DNA from: Sporomusa termitida
Lineage (GTDB): Bacteria; Bacillota; Negativicutes; Sporomusales; Sporomusaceae
Reading direction: 5' to 3'
NCBI RefSeq assembly: GCF_007641255.1
Contig: NZ_CP036259.1
Coordinates: 2,108,001-2,172,000, forward strand
Length of the DNA: 64,000 nucleotides
The notes beneath the pieces were generated by a model, which saw only the letters and a program-made list of their open reading frames with translations, was not told the origin of the DNA and made no database searches. Position 1 is the first letter of the stretch, and every line of letters starts with the position of its first letter. The position numbers were made by a program, and so were the translations under genes. This document shows positions 24,467-33,039 of this stretch, in pieces.

Positions 24467-25342
24467 TTAGTATCCCTTCTTGCTTTCTCTGATTTCAGTT
24501 AATATTTCAAGATAGGACTGATATCTTGCCTGAGAGATGAGTCCGCTGGCGATGGCCTGTTTAACACCACACTGGGGCTCCTTGTAATGGAGACAGGTAC
24601 TGAACTTGCACGTTGGCGCTATCCTGGCTATATCAGGGAAATAGTCCATTAAATGAGCTTCTTCTATATCGTTAAACTCTGTGAAACTAAACCCCGGAGT
24701 ATCAACGACAAAGCCGCCGCCGGTCACCGGCAAAAGCTCGGCGAAGCGCGTGGTATGCTTGCCCCGGCCAATTTTATGGCTGACCTCGCCTGTCATCAGT
24801 TCCAGTCCGGGCTGAATGGCGTTAAGGATAGTTGATTTGCCGGCACCGGAGGGACCGGCAAAAACGGTAATTTTATCAAAAAGAAGCAATCGCAGCGCAT
24901 GAATCCCTAGCCCCTGCTTGGCAGACACTGTCAGCACTTTATAGCCAATCTGCTCATACAGCTCGGCTAATTTGGCAACAGAGTCTGTATCAGATAAATC
25001 GATCTTGTTAATGCACAGGACTATTTCCAGTTCAGAGAGTTCGGCAATAACCAGAAACTTATCCACTAGAGCCGTGTTAATATTAGGATTGACAGCAGCA
25101 AAGGTTAAAACAACCTGGTCCACATTGGCTACCATTGGCCGTTTCAGCATGCTGCGGCGGGGCCGGATTTCTTCAATGACGCCTTTGTCGGGGCCGGTTA
25201 AGGTATAGGTTACCTCATCACCCACCAGGAGTGAAAAGCGTTCCTTTTTAAACCGGCCCCGCAGATTGCAGGCAATGATTTTACCGCCGGACTGTATATA
25301 GTAGTAACTGTTATAGGCTTTAACCACAATACCTTTCAGCAC
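24467..25342 (-). CDS. rsgA: Ribosome small-subunit-dependent GTPase A
   Basis: RsgA is a late 30S assembly GTPase. It has an N-terminal OB fold, then a circularly permuted GTPase domain (G4 NKID before G1 GPSGAGKST before G3 DTPGF) and a C-terminal zinc site (CKFSTCLHYKEPQC). The length of 291 residues is normal. It is 12 bases after prkC; PrkC is known to phosphorylate RsgA in Bacillus, so the neighbourhood has functional sense. Confidence 0.96.
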   Translation of the reverse strand: MLKGIVVKAYNSYYYIQSGGKIIACNLRGRFKKERFSLLVGDEVTYTLTGPDKGVIEEIRPRRSMLKRPMVANVDQVVLTFAAVNPNINTALVDKFLVIAELSELEIVLCINKIDLSDTDSVAKLAELYEQIGYKVLTVSAKQGLGIHALRLLLFDKITVFAGPSGAGKSTILNAIQPGLELMTGEVSHKIGRGKHTTRFAELLPVTGGGFVVDTPGFSFTEFNDIEEAHLMDYFPDIARIAPTCKFSTCLHYKEPQCGVKQAIASGLISQARYQSYLEILTEIRESKKGY

Positions 25343-25354
25343 ATAATGGGCCTC

Positions 25355-27241
25355 CTATATTGTTTGTTCCTGTAATAATTTTTCATTTATATAAACCTGA
25401 ACCCGTACCTGGCCAATACCTTCTACTGTTTTCTCCACCTGTTCCCCGGCTTTATGTGTACCCTCATACACGACCCGGCGGCCATTGGCGTCTGTCACCA
25501 CAATTTGCAAAGGCTGGCGGGCTGGGCCGTCAGGTACTGTTATTTGCACCATGGCTCTCTTAACGGCTCCCGGTACGCCTTTGGCTACGGAAAAGTCGAT
25601 CGCGGTACCCTCTGCTACTTCTGTAGCCGGGAGCGGGTTCTGACTGACAATGGTTCCCGGCGGATATTTGTCATTGAGTATTTCAGTTACTTGTCCCTGT
25701 TTTAGTTTCAGGCTTTCCAGCTGGGAAGCAACAGTACTTAAGAGCGATCCCTGGAAATCAGGCAGGATGACTTTTTTCGGGCTGGCCCCTTTACTTACGA
25801 CAATATCAATAGCGGTGCCTTTGGTTATTTGCGCCGGCGGCCGGGGATTCTGACTGATAACCGTATCCTGCGGGGTATCTTCAGTAAATTGTTCGTCAAT
25901 CCGGCCTACCTTTAACCCGGAATTTTTAATCTGCAGCTCTGCATCACGGCGGTTCAGGCCGCGCAAATCGGGAACTACAGTCACCTCGCCGCCCTTGCTG
26001 ACAATAACGGTGATGGTTCGCTGCTCTTTGACTGTCGTCCCCGCTTCCGGTTGTTGGGAAATGACATAACCTGCCGGAACCTTATCGTTAAAAGCATCAG
26101 ACACTGTGACGCGAAGGTTATTACTAAGTAAGATATTGCGGGCGGTATCTATCTGTTTACCGACAACGTCCGGTACCAGCACTTCATTAAGGCTCCAGAA
26201 TTTACCGAAGCCTAAAAATGCGGCAAGTGCCGAAGCCACTAACAGAAAAAGCAAGATCCCCAGGATCCATGGCCTGCTGTTTTTTGGTACCGGCGAATTA
26301 GGTGTGAGGCCCGCTGCTTGAACCGGGTTGTTAGGGTTACCTGGGTTTGTTGCTGGTGTTACCGGTGGCAGAACCTGGGTAGGGAAATCAGTGCGCGACA
26401 ACCGGCGGGTGCTGTCATCCCTGAGGTAATGCTGGGTTAATTTAAAATCGGCAGTCATTTCGCCAATATCATTAAATCTGGCTGCAGGATCTTTCGCCAT
26501 TGCTTTCAGAACGACAGCCTCAATGAGTGGCGGGATGTCAGGATTTAGTTCCCGGGGAGCCTTAGGCTCTTCCTGCAAATGCTTAAGAGCGATGCTGATC
26601 GGTGATTCACCGGTAAACGGAACCTGGCCTGTGAGCATTTCGTAAAGAACGACGCCGAGTGAATAAATATCTGACTTGGCGCCCACAGCGGCACCTTTGG
26701 CCTGCTCCGGCGAAAAGTAATGGACTGAGCCGATAATTGTGCCGGAGTTAGTCATTGTGGAGGAAGTAACGGCCCTGGCAATGCCAAAGTCAGTTACTTT
26801 AATGCGGCCGGAACGGGTAACCAGAATATTATGTGGTTTAATATCACAATGTACCAAATTGTTTTGATGAGCGTGTTCAAGTGCTTCCGCTATTTCAATT
26901 GCAATTCGCACCGCCGTTTCCACAGGCAAGGGTGCTTCCCGTTCAATTTTGTCTTTTAGTGTTTCCCCGGAAATATATTCCATGATAATATAATAGGCTT
27001 GATCATCCAGGCCAACATCATAAATATTGACAATATTGGGGTGAGAAAGCCTGGCGGCTGCCTGGGCTTCCCGCCGGAACCGGCTTACAAACTCCTCGTC
27101 GTCAGTAAACTGTGAGCGGAGTACCTTAACGGCTACTGAGCGGTCAAGCAGCTTATCATGAGCACGGTATACATCGGCCATCCCCCCGCCGCCAATACGT
27201 TCCAGTATTGTGTAACGATCATCAAGTGTGCGATTGAGCAT
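25355..27241 (-). CDS. prkC: PASTA-domain Ser/Thr protein kinase PrkC
   Basis: A 628-residue transmembrane Hanks kinase that senses cell-wall fragments. The kinase domain (about 9-270) has the glycine loop IGGGGMADVY, VAVKVL (Lys), HCDIKPHN, TDFG and SPEQ. The catalytic loop has HCD in place of HRD, so it is a non-RD kinase by sequence. A single membrane helix (about 329-350) leads to three extracellular PASTA domains (about 355-420, 423-490, 492-560) and a final beta domain. Partners in the window are the phosphatase at 29936 and two FHA proteins. Confidence 0.95.
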   Translation of the reverse strand: MLNRTLDDRYTILERIGGGGMADVYRAHDKLLDRSVAVKVLRSQFTDDEEFVSRFRREAQAAARLSHPNIVNIYDVGLDDQAYYIIMEYISGETLKDKIEREAPLPVETAVRIAIEIAEALEHAHQNNLVHCDIKPHNILVTRSGRIKVTDFGIARAVTSSTMTNSGTIIGSVHYFSPEQAKGAAVGAKSDIYSLGVVLYEMLTGQVPFTGESPISIALKHLQEEPKAPRELNPDIPPLIEAVVLKAMAKDPAARFNDIGEMTADFKLTQHYLRDDSTRRLSRTDFPTQVLPPVTPATNPGNPNNPVQAAGLTPNSPVPKNSRPWILGILLFLLVASALAAFLGFGKFWSLNEVLVPDVVGKQIDTARNILLSNNLRVTVSDAFNDKVPAGYVISQQPEAGTTVKEQRTITVIVSKGGEVTVVPDLRGLNRRDAELQIKNSGLKVGRIDEQFTEDTPQDTVISQNPRPPAQITKGTAIDIVVSKGASPKKVILPDFQGSLLSTVASQLESLKLKQGQVTEILNDKYPPGTIVSQNPLPATEVAEGTAIDFSVAKGVPGAVKRAMVQITVPDGPARQPLQIVVTDANGRRVVYEGTHKAGEQVEKTVEGIGQVRVQVYINEKLLQEQTI

Positions 27242-27253
27242 ATATTCACCCCC

Positions 27254-28678
27254 TTATTGTAATGCCTGTACCAGGACTTCCCGCGCTGCCGGCGCAGCAA
27301 TGGCGCCGCCGGCACCGGCATTTTCCACAACCACAGCAATAGCAATCTGCGGATTCTCAGCCGGTGCAAAGCCAATAAACCAGGCATGCGGCGAGCCGTG
27401 CGGGTTTTCGGCTGTGCCGGTTTTACCGGCAACCTCAATATTCCGGATTGCCGCTCCTTTACCTGTGCCTGCATTTACTACAGTAACCATCATGCGGGCT
27501 ATCTGAGCGGCAAGCTGCTCATCTACCGGCGACAGCCATTTTTCCGGTGCGGTTTCTTTAACTACCACCCCGTCAGGGGTGGTGATTTTTTGTACTAAAT
27601 AGGGTTTCATCATAGTCCCTCTGTTGGCAAAAGTTGCTGCCAACAGAGCCATCCTCAGCGGGGTAACCAGCAGGCTGCCCTGGCCAATGCCTGTTTGGGC
27701 TAAATCGCCATCTCCCAGTTTACTGAAATCCGGCAGTTTACCTGGAATTTCACTGATATCACCGTCCAGCGGCCGGGAAAACCCATACCGTTCAAAACCC
27801 CTGGCCATTTTAGCCGGCCCCAGGTCCAGTGCCAATTGGCCGAAGGTTACATTGCAGGATACTGCCAGGGCCTCTTCCAGACTGAGTTTGCCATGAGCTT
27901 TGTTACCAGACTCGGGCAGCACATAATCAGGTCCGATTTTAAGTGCCCCGGTGCAAGTAAACTCACGCTTGCCGGTAGCCATTTGATCGGCTAATGCCGT
28001 TTCGGCCACAAGCACTTTAATAATTGAGCCTGGCGGATATAAGCCCTGAGTCGCCCGGTTCAGGAGCGGGCTGCTCTCAGCCTGGGAGATATCATTCCAA
28101 TTGGCGTCAAGGCTGCCTGGATTAAAACCGGGACGGCTGACCATGGCTAAAATTGCCCCCGTCCCGGGAGAGATAGCGACAATAGCGCCGCGGTTATCTC
28201 CCAGGGCCTGATAGGCAGCTTGCTGCAGCCGGGCATCCAGTGTCAGGGTAATATTGTCCCCGGTATTGCTTTTGAATAACTGACTGATCGCGCCTAAGCG
28301 GCGTTCCGGGGCTATCTGCCCGGACAGATGGCCGTCATAGGTGCTTTCAATCCCGGTTTGGCCATACTTGGGGCTGTCATAGCCGACTACATGCGCAAAT
28401 AATGCGCCCCCGGGATATTCGCGCGTATACTCCTGTGAGGCTGTCTGTTTACTTATAGCAATTACCTTGCCCTGGCTATCGGTAATCAGGCCGCGTTCGA
28501 TTTTACGGGCCGCCTCGGCGGTGCGCCGGTTGAGGGGATGAAAGGCCAGGCTGTTGCTCTTAATAACCTGAAGATAGGTAATATAACCTAGCAATATGGC
28601 CAGCAAACCGATGGAGAATAGGGCAACCTTATAGATATTGCGGCGAATTGGCTGATCCTGGTTGATTTTATTTCTCAT
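27254..28678 (-). CDS. Class B penicillin-binding protein (PbpA type)
   Basis: A 474-residue monofunctional transpeptidase. It has one N-terminal membrane helix (about 17-38), a reduced dimerisation domain starting RGLITDSQGKV, and the transpeptidase domain with active-site SIIK (in YPPGSIIKVL), SCN and KTGTAENPHG. It resembles the FtsW-partnered PbpA of actinobacteria in gene order: FHA, FHA, PP2C, FtsW/RodA, PBP, PrkC. The ATG at 28678 overlaps the ftsW stop; a longer reading adds 25 residues encoded inside ftsW and is unlikely. Confidence 0.92.
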   Translation of the reverse strand: MRNKINQDQPIRRNIYKVALFSIGLLAILLGYITYLQVIKSNSLAFHPLNRRTAEAARKIERGLITDSQGKVIAISKQTASQEYTREYPGGALFAHVVGYDSPKYGQTGIESTYDGHLSGQIAPERRLGAISQLFKSNTGDNITLTLDARLQQAAYQALGDNRGAIVAISPGTGAILAMVSRPGFNPGSLDANWNDISQAESSPLLNRATQGLYPPGSIIKVLVAETALADQMATGKREFTCTGALKIGPDYVLPESGNKAHGKLSLEEALAVSCNVTFGQLALDLGPAKMARGFERYGFSRPLDGDISEIPGKLPDFSKLGDGDLAQTGIGQGSLLVTPLRMALLAATFANRGTMMKPYLVQKITTPDGVVVKETAPEKWLSPVDEQLAAQIARMMVTVVNAGTGKGAAIRNIEVAGKTGTAENPHGSPHAWFIGFAPAENPQIAIAVVVENAGAGGAIAAPAAREVLVQALQ

Positions 28679-29933
28679 GGGGCACTGTCGCCTCCGATAT
28701 GGCAAATAACATACCCAGCAGGATAAAACTGGAAACCATTGAACTGCCGCCATAGCTGATGAGCGGCAGGGTTATACCGGTCAACGGCAAAAACTTGGTT
28801 ACGCCGCCGATAATAAGAAAAGTCTGCAGCGCTGTCAGTATGGCCAGTCCCCCGGCGAGCAGCATCGTAAAAGCTGTTGCTGCGGTCAGCGCGGCGCGAA
28901 AGGCACGGTATACAATGAGTATATAGGCAATAATTACGGCGGCTGAGCCGGCTAATCCCAGTTCCTCAGCGATCGCGGCAAATATAAAATCGGTATGTAC
29001 CTCCGGGATGACATTCGGATAACCGTAAGTAAGACCGCTTCCCAGAATTCCGCCTGAGCCGAAAGCAAACAATGACTGGACAATCTGATAGGCACGGCCG
29101 TCGGGATCAGCCCAGGGATTAAGCCAGATATCAAGCCGGACTTGGACATGGGGAAACAGCAGATAACACATAATCGAACCTACAAAAAACAGGCCAAGCG
29201 CTAATACCACATAACTAAGCCTGCCACTGGCCATATAGGCCATAATTACGGTGGTGCCGAAATATAACAACGCCGAGCCAAGGTCCCGCTGGACAATAAG
29301 CATCATCATTGTTAACCCCCATAGCGCCAGCAACGGTGCTATAAACCGGGGATGAGGCAGGGTAAACGGGCCATAATGCTTGGTGGCAAAGGTCAGGAGC
29401 TGTTGTCTTTCACTTAAATAGGCCGCCAAAAACAGGATAATAAACAGTTTGGCAAACTCGGAGGGCTGAAATCGCACCGGGCCCAGAATAACCCAGTTTT
29501 TGTTACCGCCAATGTCAACACCCAGAGTAATGGTGAGTACTAATAAAGCGATGCCCGTCAGACCGCATACATATTTATATTTGGCAATTGCTTCGGCCTG
29601 ACGGAAAATATGGCCGGTAATGGCAAAGGCGATGAGTCCTGCCGTCAGCCACAAAGCCTGGGGGAAAAATAAATCAGGTCGCAGTCGTAAAATCATTGTT
29701 AACCCAATAGCGGCTAAAAATACTGCCAGCGGCAGCAGCAGCGGGTCGGCACTGGCTGAAACGCCGCGCATGACAGCTGCAGTAGCTGTCCACAGCAAGA
29801 TTAAGCCGCTTATGGCTCCCAGCCCCTGATAACTAAACTGATTATTTGTTAAAGTAACTGCAAGATAGCCATTGAGCAGCACCAGACCGGCCAGAACCAG
29901 CAAACCTAACTCGGTTAATCTTGTTTGCCTCAT
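28668..29933 (-). CDS. SEDS family peptidoglycan glycosyltransferase (FtsW/RodA/SpoVE)
   Basis: A 421-residue polytopic protein with about ten to twelve membrane helices. SEDS motifs are present: NWVILGPVRFQPSEFAKL near 155-172, VQRDLGSA near 206, and the loop near 315 with FIFAAIAEELGL. The final LPLISYGGSS is the classic C-terminal signature. SEDS proteins polymerise lipid II and act with the adjacent class B PBP, whose start overlaps its stop. Whether it serves division, elongation or sporulation is not decidable from this sequence. Confidence 0.93.
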   Translation of the reverse strand: MRQTRLTELGLLVLAGLVLLNGYLAVTLTNNQFSYQGLGAISGLILLWTATAAVMRGVSASADPLLLPLAVFLAAIGLTMILRLRPDLFFPQALWLTAGLIAFAITGHIFRQAEAIAKYKYVCGLTGIALLVLTITLGVDIGGNKNWVILGPVRFQPSEFAKLFIILFLAAYLSERQQLLTFATKHYGPFTLPHPRFIAPLLALWGLTMMMLIVQRDLGSALLYFGTTVIMAYMASGRLSYVVLALGLFFVGSIMCYLLFPHVQVRLDIWLNPWADPDGRAYQIVQSLFAFGSGGILGSGLTYGYPNVIPEVHTDFIFAAIAEELGLAGSAAVIIAYILIVYRAFRAALTAATAFTMLLAGGLAILTALQTFLIIGGVTKFLPLTGITLPLISYGGSSMVSSFILLGMLFAISEATVPHEK

Positions 29934-29935
29934 GG

Positions 29936-30649
29936 TTAGTCCCTGTATTCCACAATAATTGCCGTAATATTGTCATAGCCGCCTGCCTGGCTAGCCTGTT
30001 TGACAAGCTTGTTGACTGCCTGCTGCGGATGTTCATATTGTAAACAGATACTAAGTATATCTTTCTCCGATACCATGTTCGTTAATCCATCTGTGCATAG
30101 TAATAACCGGTCTTCAGGCTGTTGCAAAAAAATGCCTGTATCGACAGAAATTGTATCGCTGGTACCGACGGCTCTGGTCAGAATATTCCGGTGTGGATGT
30201 ACTAAGGCTTCCTCAACTGTGATACTGCCGCTTTGTACTAATTCTTCAACAAGCGAGTGGTCGCTGGTTATCTGTTGCAGTTGATTTTCCCTGATCAGAT
30301 ACAGCCTGCTGTCACCCACATGTCCCCAGTAGATGTCGGCTCCATCGGCATATACTGCCGTAACCGTAGTGCCCATACCCAGGCACTCGCTTTTGGCCTG
30401 GGCCATTTGGTAAATGATTGCATTGGCCTGAATAATGGCTGCTTTAAGATTTTGCTCCCAGTCAGCAGGCTGCCGGCAATTTTTGATATATTCCTGAATG
30501 GTATTGACTCCCAGGCTGCTGGCAATTTCACCGGCAACATGGCCCCCCATACCGTCGGCAACTACAAATAAGTGCGGCGGCGCAAAAATAAAACTATCTT
30601 CATTGGTTTTTCGTACCATACCGATGTCTGACTGTGCAAATGCCAGCAT
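29936..30649 (-). CDS. PP2C-type Ser/Thr protein phosphatase (Stp/PrpC)
   Basis: A 237-residue metal-dependent phosphatase that reverses PrkC phosphorylation. PP2C motifs: RKTNEDS (13-19), VADGMGGH (32-39, metal Asp), GTTVTAVY near 93, GDSRLYL near 112, DHSLVEELV, LLLCTDGLTNM near 190, and GGYDNITAIIV at the end. The ATG at 30649 has GAGGTGA six bases upstream. It is tightly packed between fhaB and ftsW. Confidence 0.95.
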   Translation of the reverse strand: MLAFAQSDIGMVRKTNEDSFIFAPPHLFVVADGMGGHVAGEIASSLGVNTIQEYIKNCRQPADWEQNLKAAIIQANAIIYQMAQAKSECLGMGTTVTAVYADGADIYWGHVGDSRLYLIRENQLQQITSDHSLVEELVQSGSITVEEALVHPHRNILTRAVGTSDTISVDTGIFLQQPEDRLLLCTDGLTNMVSEKDILSICLQYEHPQQAVNKLVKQASQAGGYDNITAIIVEYRD

Positions 30650-30654
30650 GGAAG

Positions 30655-31134
30655 TCACCTCGCAAACTTAAGAGTAACTGCTCCGATTTGTATGATATCG
30701 CCGTCCGCCAGAGCAGTTTCTTCTTCTATCCGTTGACCATTGAGCAATGTACCGTTTGTGCTGTTTAAATCAGCTAACAGGTATGTTTGTTTTGATGTAG
30801 ATATACAGGCATGTTCGTAAGAAACAAAGGAATCATTAATAACTACATCATTATGTTGACTGCGTCCTATAGCTAAGCTTTCGGCTATGGGATACACAGT
30901 TTGTGCTAACAGGTTCTTGCTGTCATCAATAACCAGCAGTTTAGGCAGTTCATTGCTGCCGGTGCCCTCTTCCTCTTGCCAGGCAACGGCTCGAACCTGC
31001 GGGGCTGTCGTCTGCCTGGCTAGATCTTTGGCAGCAATTTTTATTACGCGATATAAAAAATAATAGAGCAGTAAGACCAGACTATATTGCAGGGTGATTG
31101 CAACAATACTGAGCCAATGTATTTTACCAGGCAA
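30655..31134 (-). CDS. Membrane-anchored FHA domain protein (FhaB-like)
   Basis: A 159-residue protein with one N-terminal membrane helix (about 8-29), a basic linker and a C-terminal FHA domain at about 75-155. FHA phosphothreonine-binding residues are clear: AIGRSQHND (Arg), SYEH (Ser-x-x-His) and LNSTNGTLLNG. It should bring phospho-Thr partners of PrkC to the membrane. The start is TTG with GAGGTGA six bases upstream. The gap to the DUF3662 gene is one base. Confidence 0.9.
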   Translation of the reverse strand: MPGKIHWLSIVAITLQYSLVLLLYYFLYRVIKIAAKDLARQTTAPQVRAVAWQEEEGTGSNELPKLLVIDDSKNLLAQTVYPIAESLAIGRSQHNDVVINDSFVSYEHACISTSKQTYLLADLNSTNGTLLNGQRIEEETALADGDIIQIGAVTLKFAR

Positions 31135-31135
31135 T

Positions 31136-31897
31136 TCAATTCACCTCGTATAAAATTACAGTATTGCCTACGCTGATTTTGTCGCCATTTTTTAATTGCT
31201 TGTGGGTAATACGGTGGCTGCTGACATAAGTGCCGTTTAGACTCTTGGCATCATGCAGAACATGGCAGCCGTCTTCGTAAACAATATATGCATGCAACCG
31301 TGATGTATTCATATCAGTCAGCGGCATTTCATTTGTATTCCGGCGGCCAATGTTGATTCTGGTGGCGGCACAGTCAACTTTAAGCCCGGCATCAAGTCCG
31401 TCAATTACTGTCAACAGTCCGTACAGTAGCTGGACTGGCGGATCATCCGGCAATGACGGATTGAGTTTGTCAAATATCCTGGTATCACTGTTCAGGCTTG
31501 CCGGCGGGGAGCTGTCTACTTCGCCGGGATCATCGGTAAAGCTTGATGTAATCCGTAAGGCCTGCTTCGTTAGGTTTTCATCAGCAAAAAGTTCAATCTG
31601 GGGGCTGCCGGACATGGTGTAGCCTTTACGCCGGCTTTCCTCAGTTAAATAGGTTGACAGTTCACCACATACAGAGGGAGCATAGGGAGCCAGCCGCTCA
31701 TACTCTTCCCGGCTTACATAAATTGAGTAATTGTTAGGCACATATACATGAGAAACACCCACAGTACGCTCATCTTCCAGCATCCGCCCCAGGTGTCTGG
31801 CGATCTCTACCGGCTGTAAACCACTGGTAAACTGCCTGTTAAAGAAATCTTCGATATATTTCTCAAAAAAGCTTTCCATATTGCGGACAAACTTCAA
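31136..31897 (-). CDS. DUF3662 and FHA domain protein (FhaA-like)
   Basis: A 253-residue cytosolic protein. The N-terminal DUF3662 domain covers about residues 1-125 (FNRQFTSGLQPVEIARHLGR, then VPNNYSIYVSREEYERL). The C-terminal FHA domain at about 165-253 has NIGRRNTNE, SRLHAYI and LNGTYVSS. In actinobacteria FhaA proteins bind phosphorylated MviN and regulate peptidoglycan synthesis. The start is taken as TTG at 31897, because GGGAG lies nine bases upstream; the first ATG six codons later lacks a site. It heads the fhaA-fhaB-stp-ftsW-pbpA-prkC series. Confidence 0.9.
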   Translation of the reverse strand: MKFVRNMESFFEKYIEDFFNRQFTSGLQPVEIARHLGRMLEDERTVGVSHVYVPNNYSIYVSREEYERLAPYAPSVCGELSTYLTEESRRKGYTMSGSPQIELFADENLTKQALRITSSFTDDPGEVDSSPPASLNSDTRIFDKLNPSLPDDPPVQLLYGLLTVIDGLDAGLKVDCAATRINIGRRNTNEMPLTDMNTSRLHAYIVYEDGCHVLHDAKSLNGTYVSSHRITHKQLKNGDKISVGNTVILYEVN

Positions 31898-31967
31898 GTT
31901 GTAACACTCCCGCTGCTCTCATAATTTCACAGTCTCATTATACGCGATATCGCCAGTCTAGTCAAAA

Positions 31968-33026
31968 TTAACCATTCTTTCGCAGGATTTTATGGCGAAG
32001 CTGGCCGCAGGCAGCATCGATATCGGTTCCCATCTCCCGCCGGAGCGTGACATTAAGCTGGTGGTTTTTTAAGAACTGCTCAAACCTGCCAATATCGGCA
32101 GGTGACGGACGGTAGAAGCCGCGTTCAGGGACCGGGTTGACAGGGATTAAATTAACGTTGGCTTGGCGCCCTTTGAGCAGCGCCGCCAGTTCGCGGGCAT
32201 GTTCCGGCTGATCGTTAATACCGGCAATCAGGCTATATTCGTAGGTAACACGTCTGCCGGTAATGTCGGCATAGCGGCTTCCTGCTGCCAGCACCTGTTC
32301 AAGGGGGTAGTGTTTATTAACAGGCATAAGCCTGGTTCTGAGCTCATTGCTGGCGGCGTGCAAGGAGATAGACAGCGTAATGGGAATCCCTTCCGCCGCT
32401 AATTTGTCGATGGCGGGTACAATCCCGGCCGTAGACAGCGTTATGCTGCGATAACTTAAGTTAAGGCAATACGGTGCATGGATGAGGCGGATGAACCGCA
32501 GGACATTGTCGTAATTGGCCAAAGGCTCGCCTGACCCCATAAGCACAATCGAATCGACCTTATGCCCTGCCGGTTGCAATAATTGTTCAATATATAATAC
32601 CTGGGCCAGGATCTCGCCGCCAGTAAGGTTTCTGGCCAGACCTCCCAGGGTTGAGGCACAGAAAGAACAGCCCATGGCACAGCCTACCTGGGTGGAAATG
32701 CAGACACTATTGCCGTAGTGCTGACGCAGGAGCACAGTTTCCACTGCCATACCATCCGTAAATGCCAGTAAAAACTTGCTGGTTTTACCGTCGCCGGCAT
32801 GCTGGGCTGCCTGCTCATTAAGCTGCATAATGGTGAAGTTGTCCGCAAGCTTGGCGCGTTGGTCTTTGGCAAGATTGGTCATTGCCGCAAACTCACGTAC
32901 ACCGTGTTTATAAATCCACTCAACGATTTGTTGGCCCCGGTACTTCTCCAGGCCCAGTGGTTTTATCACCGCCGCCGTTTCAGCGGCCGTGAGGCCAAAT
33001 AATTCAGTTTTTGCCGGAGCTGTCAT
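31968..33026 (-). CDS. rlmN: 23S rRNA (adenine2503-C2)/tRNA methyltransferase RlmN
   Basis: A radical-SAM methyltransferase acting on A2503 of 23S rRNA and A37 of some tRNAs. The 352-residue protein has the N-terminal RNA-binding helices, the CX3CX2C motif (GCAMGCSFCAS near 118-124), GEPLANYDN near 165, and the C-terminal catalytic Cys (AACGQL near 343). AAGGCGGT stands ahead of the ATG. It lies 13 bases after rsmB. Confidence 0.96.
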   Translation of the reverse strand: MTAPAKTELFGLTAAETAAVIKPLGLEKYRGQQIVEWIYKHGVREFAAMTNLAKDQRAKLADNFTIMQLNEQAAQHAGDGKTSKFLLAFTDGMAVETVLLRQHYGNSVCISTQVGCAMGCSFCASTLGGLARNLTGGEILAQVLYIEQLLQPAGHKVDSIVLMGSGEPLANYDNVLRFIRLIHAPYCLNLSYRSITLSTAGIVPAIDKLAAEGIPITLSISLHAASNELRTRLMPVNKHYPLEQVLAAGSRYADITGRRVTYEYSLIAGINDQPEHARELAALLKGRQANVNLIPVNPVPERGFYRPSPADIGRFEQFLKNHQLNVTLRREMGTDIDAACGQLRHKILRKNG

Positions 33027-33039
33027 AATTGATACCGCC

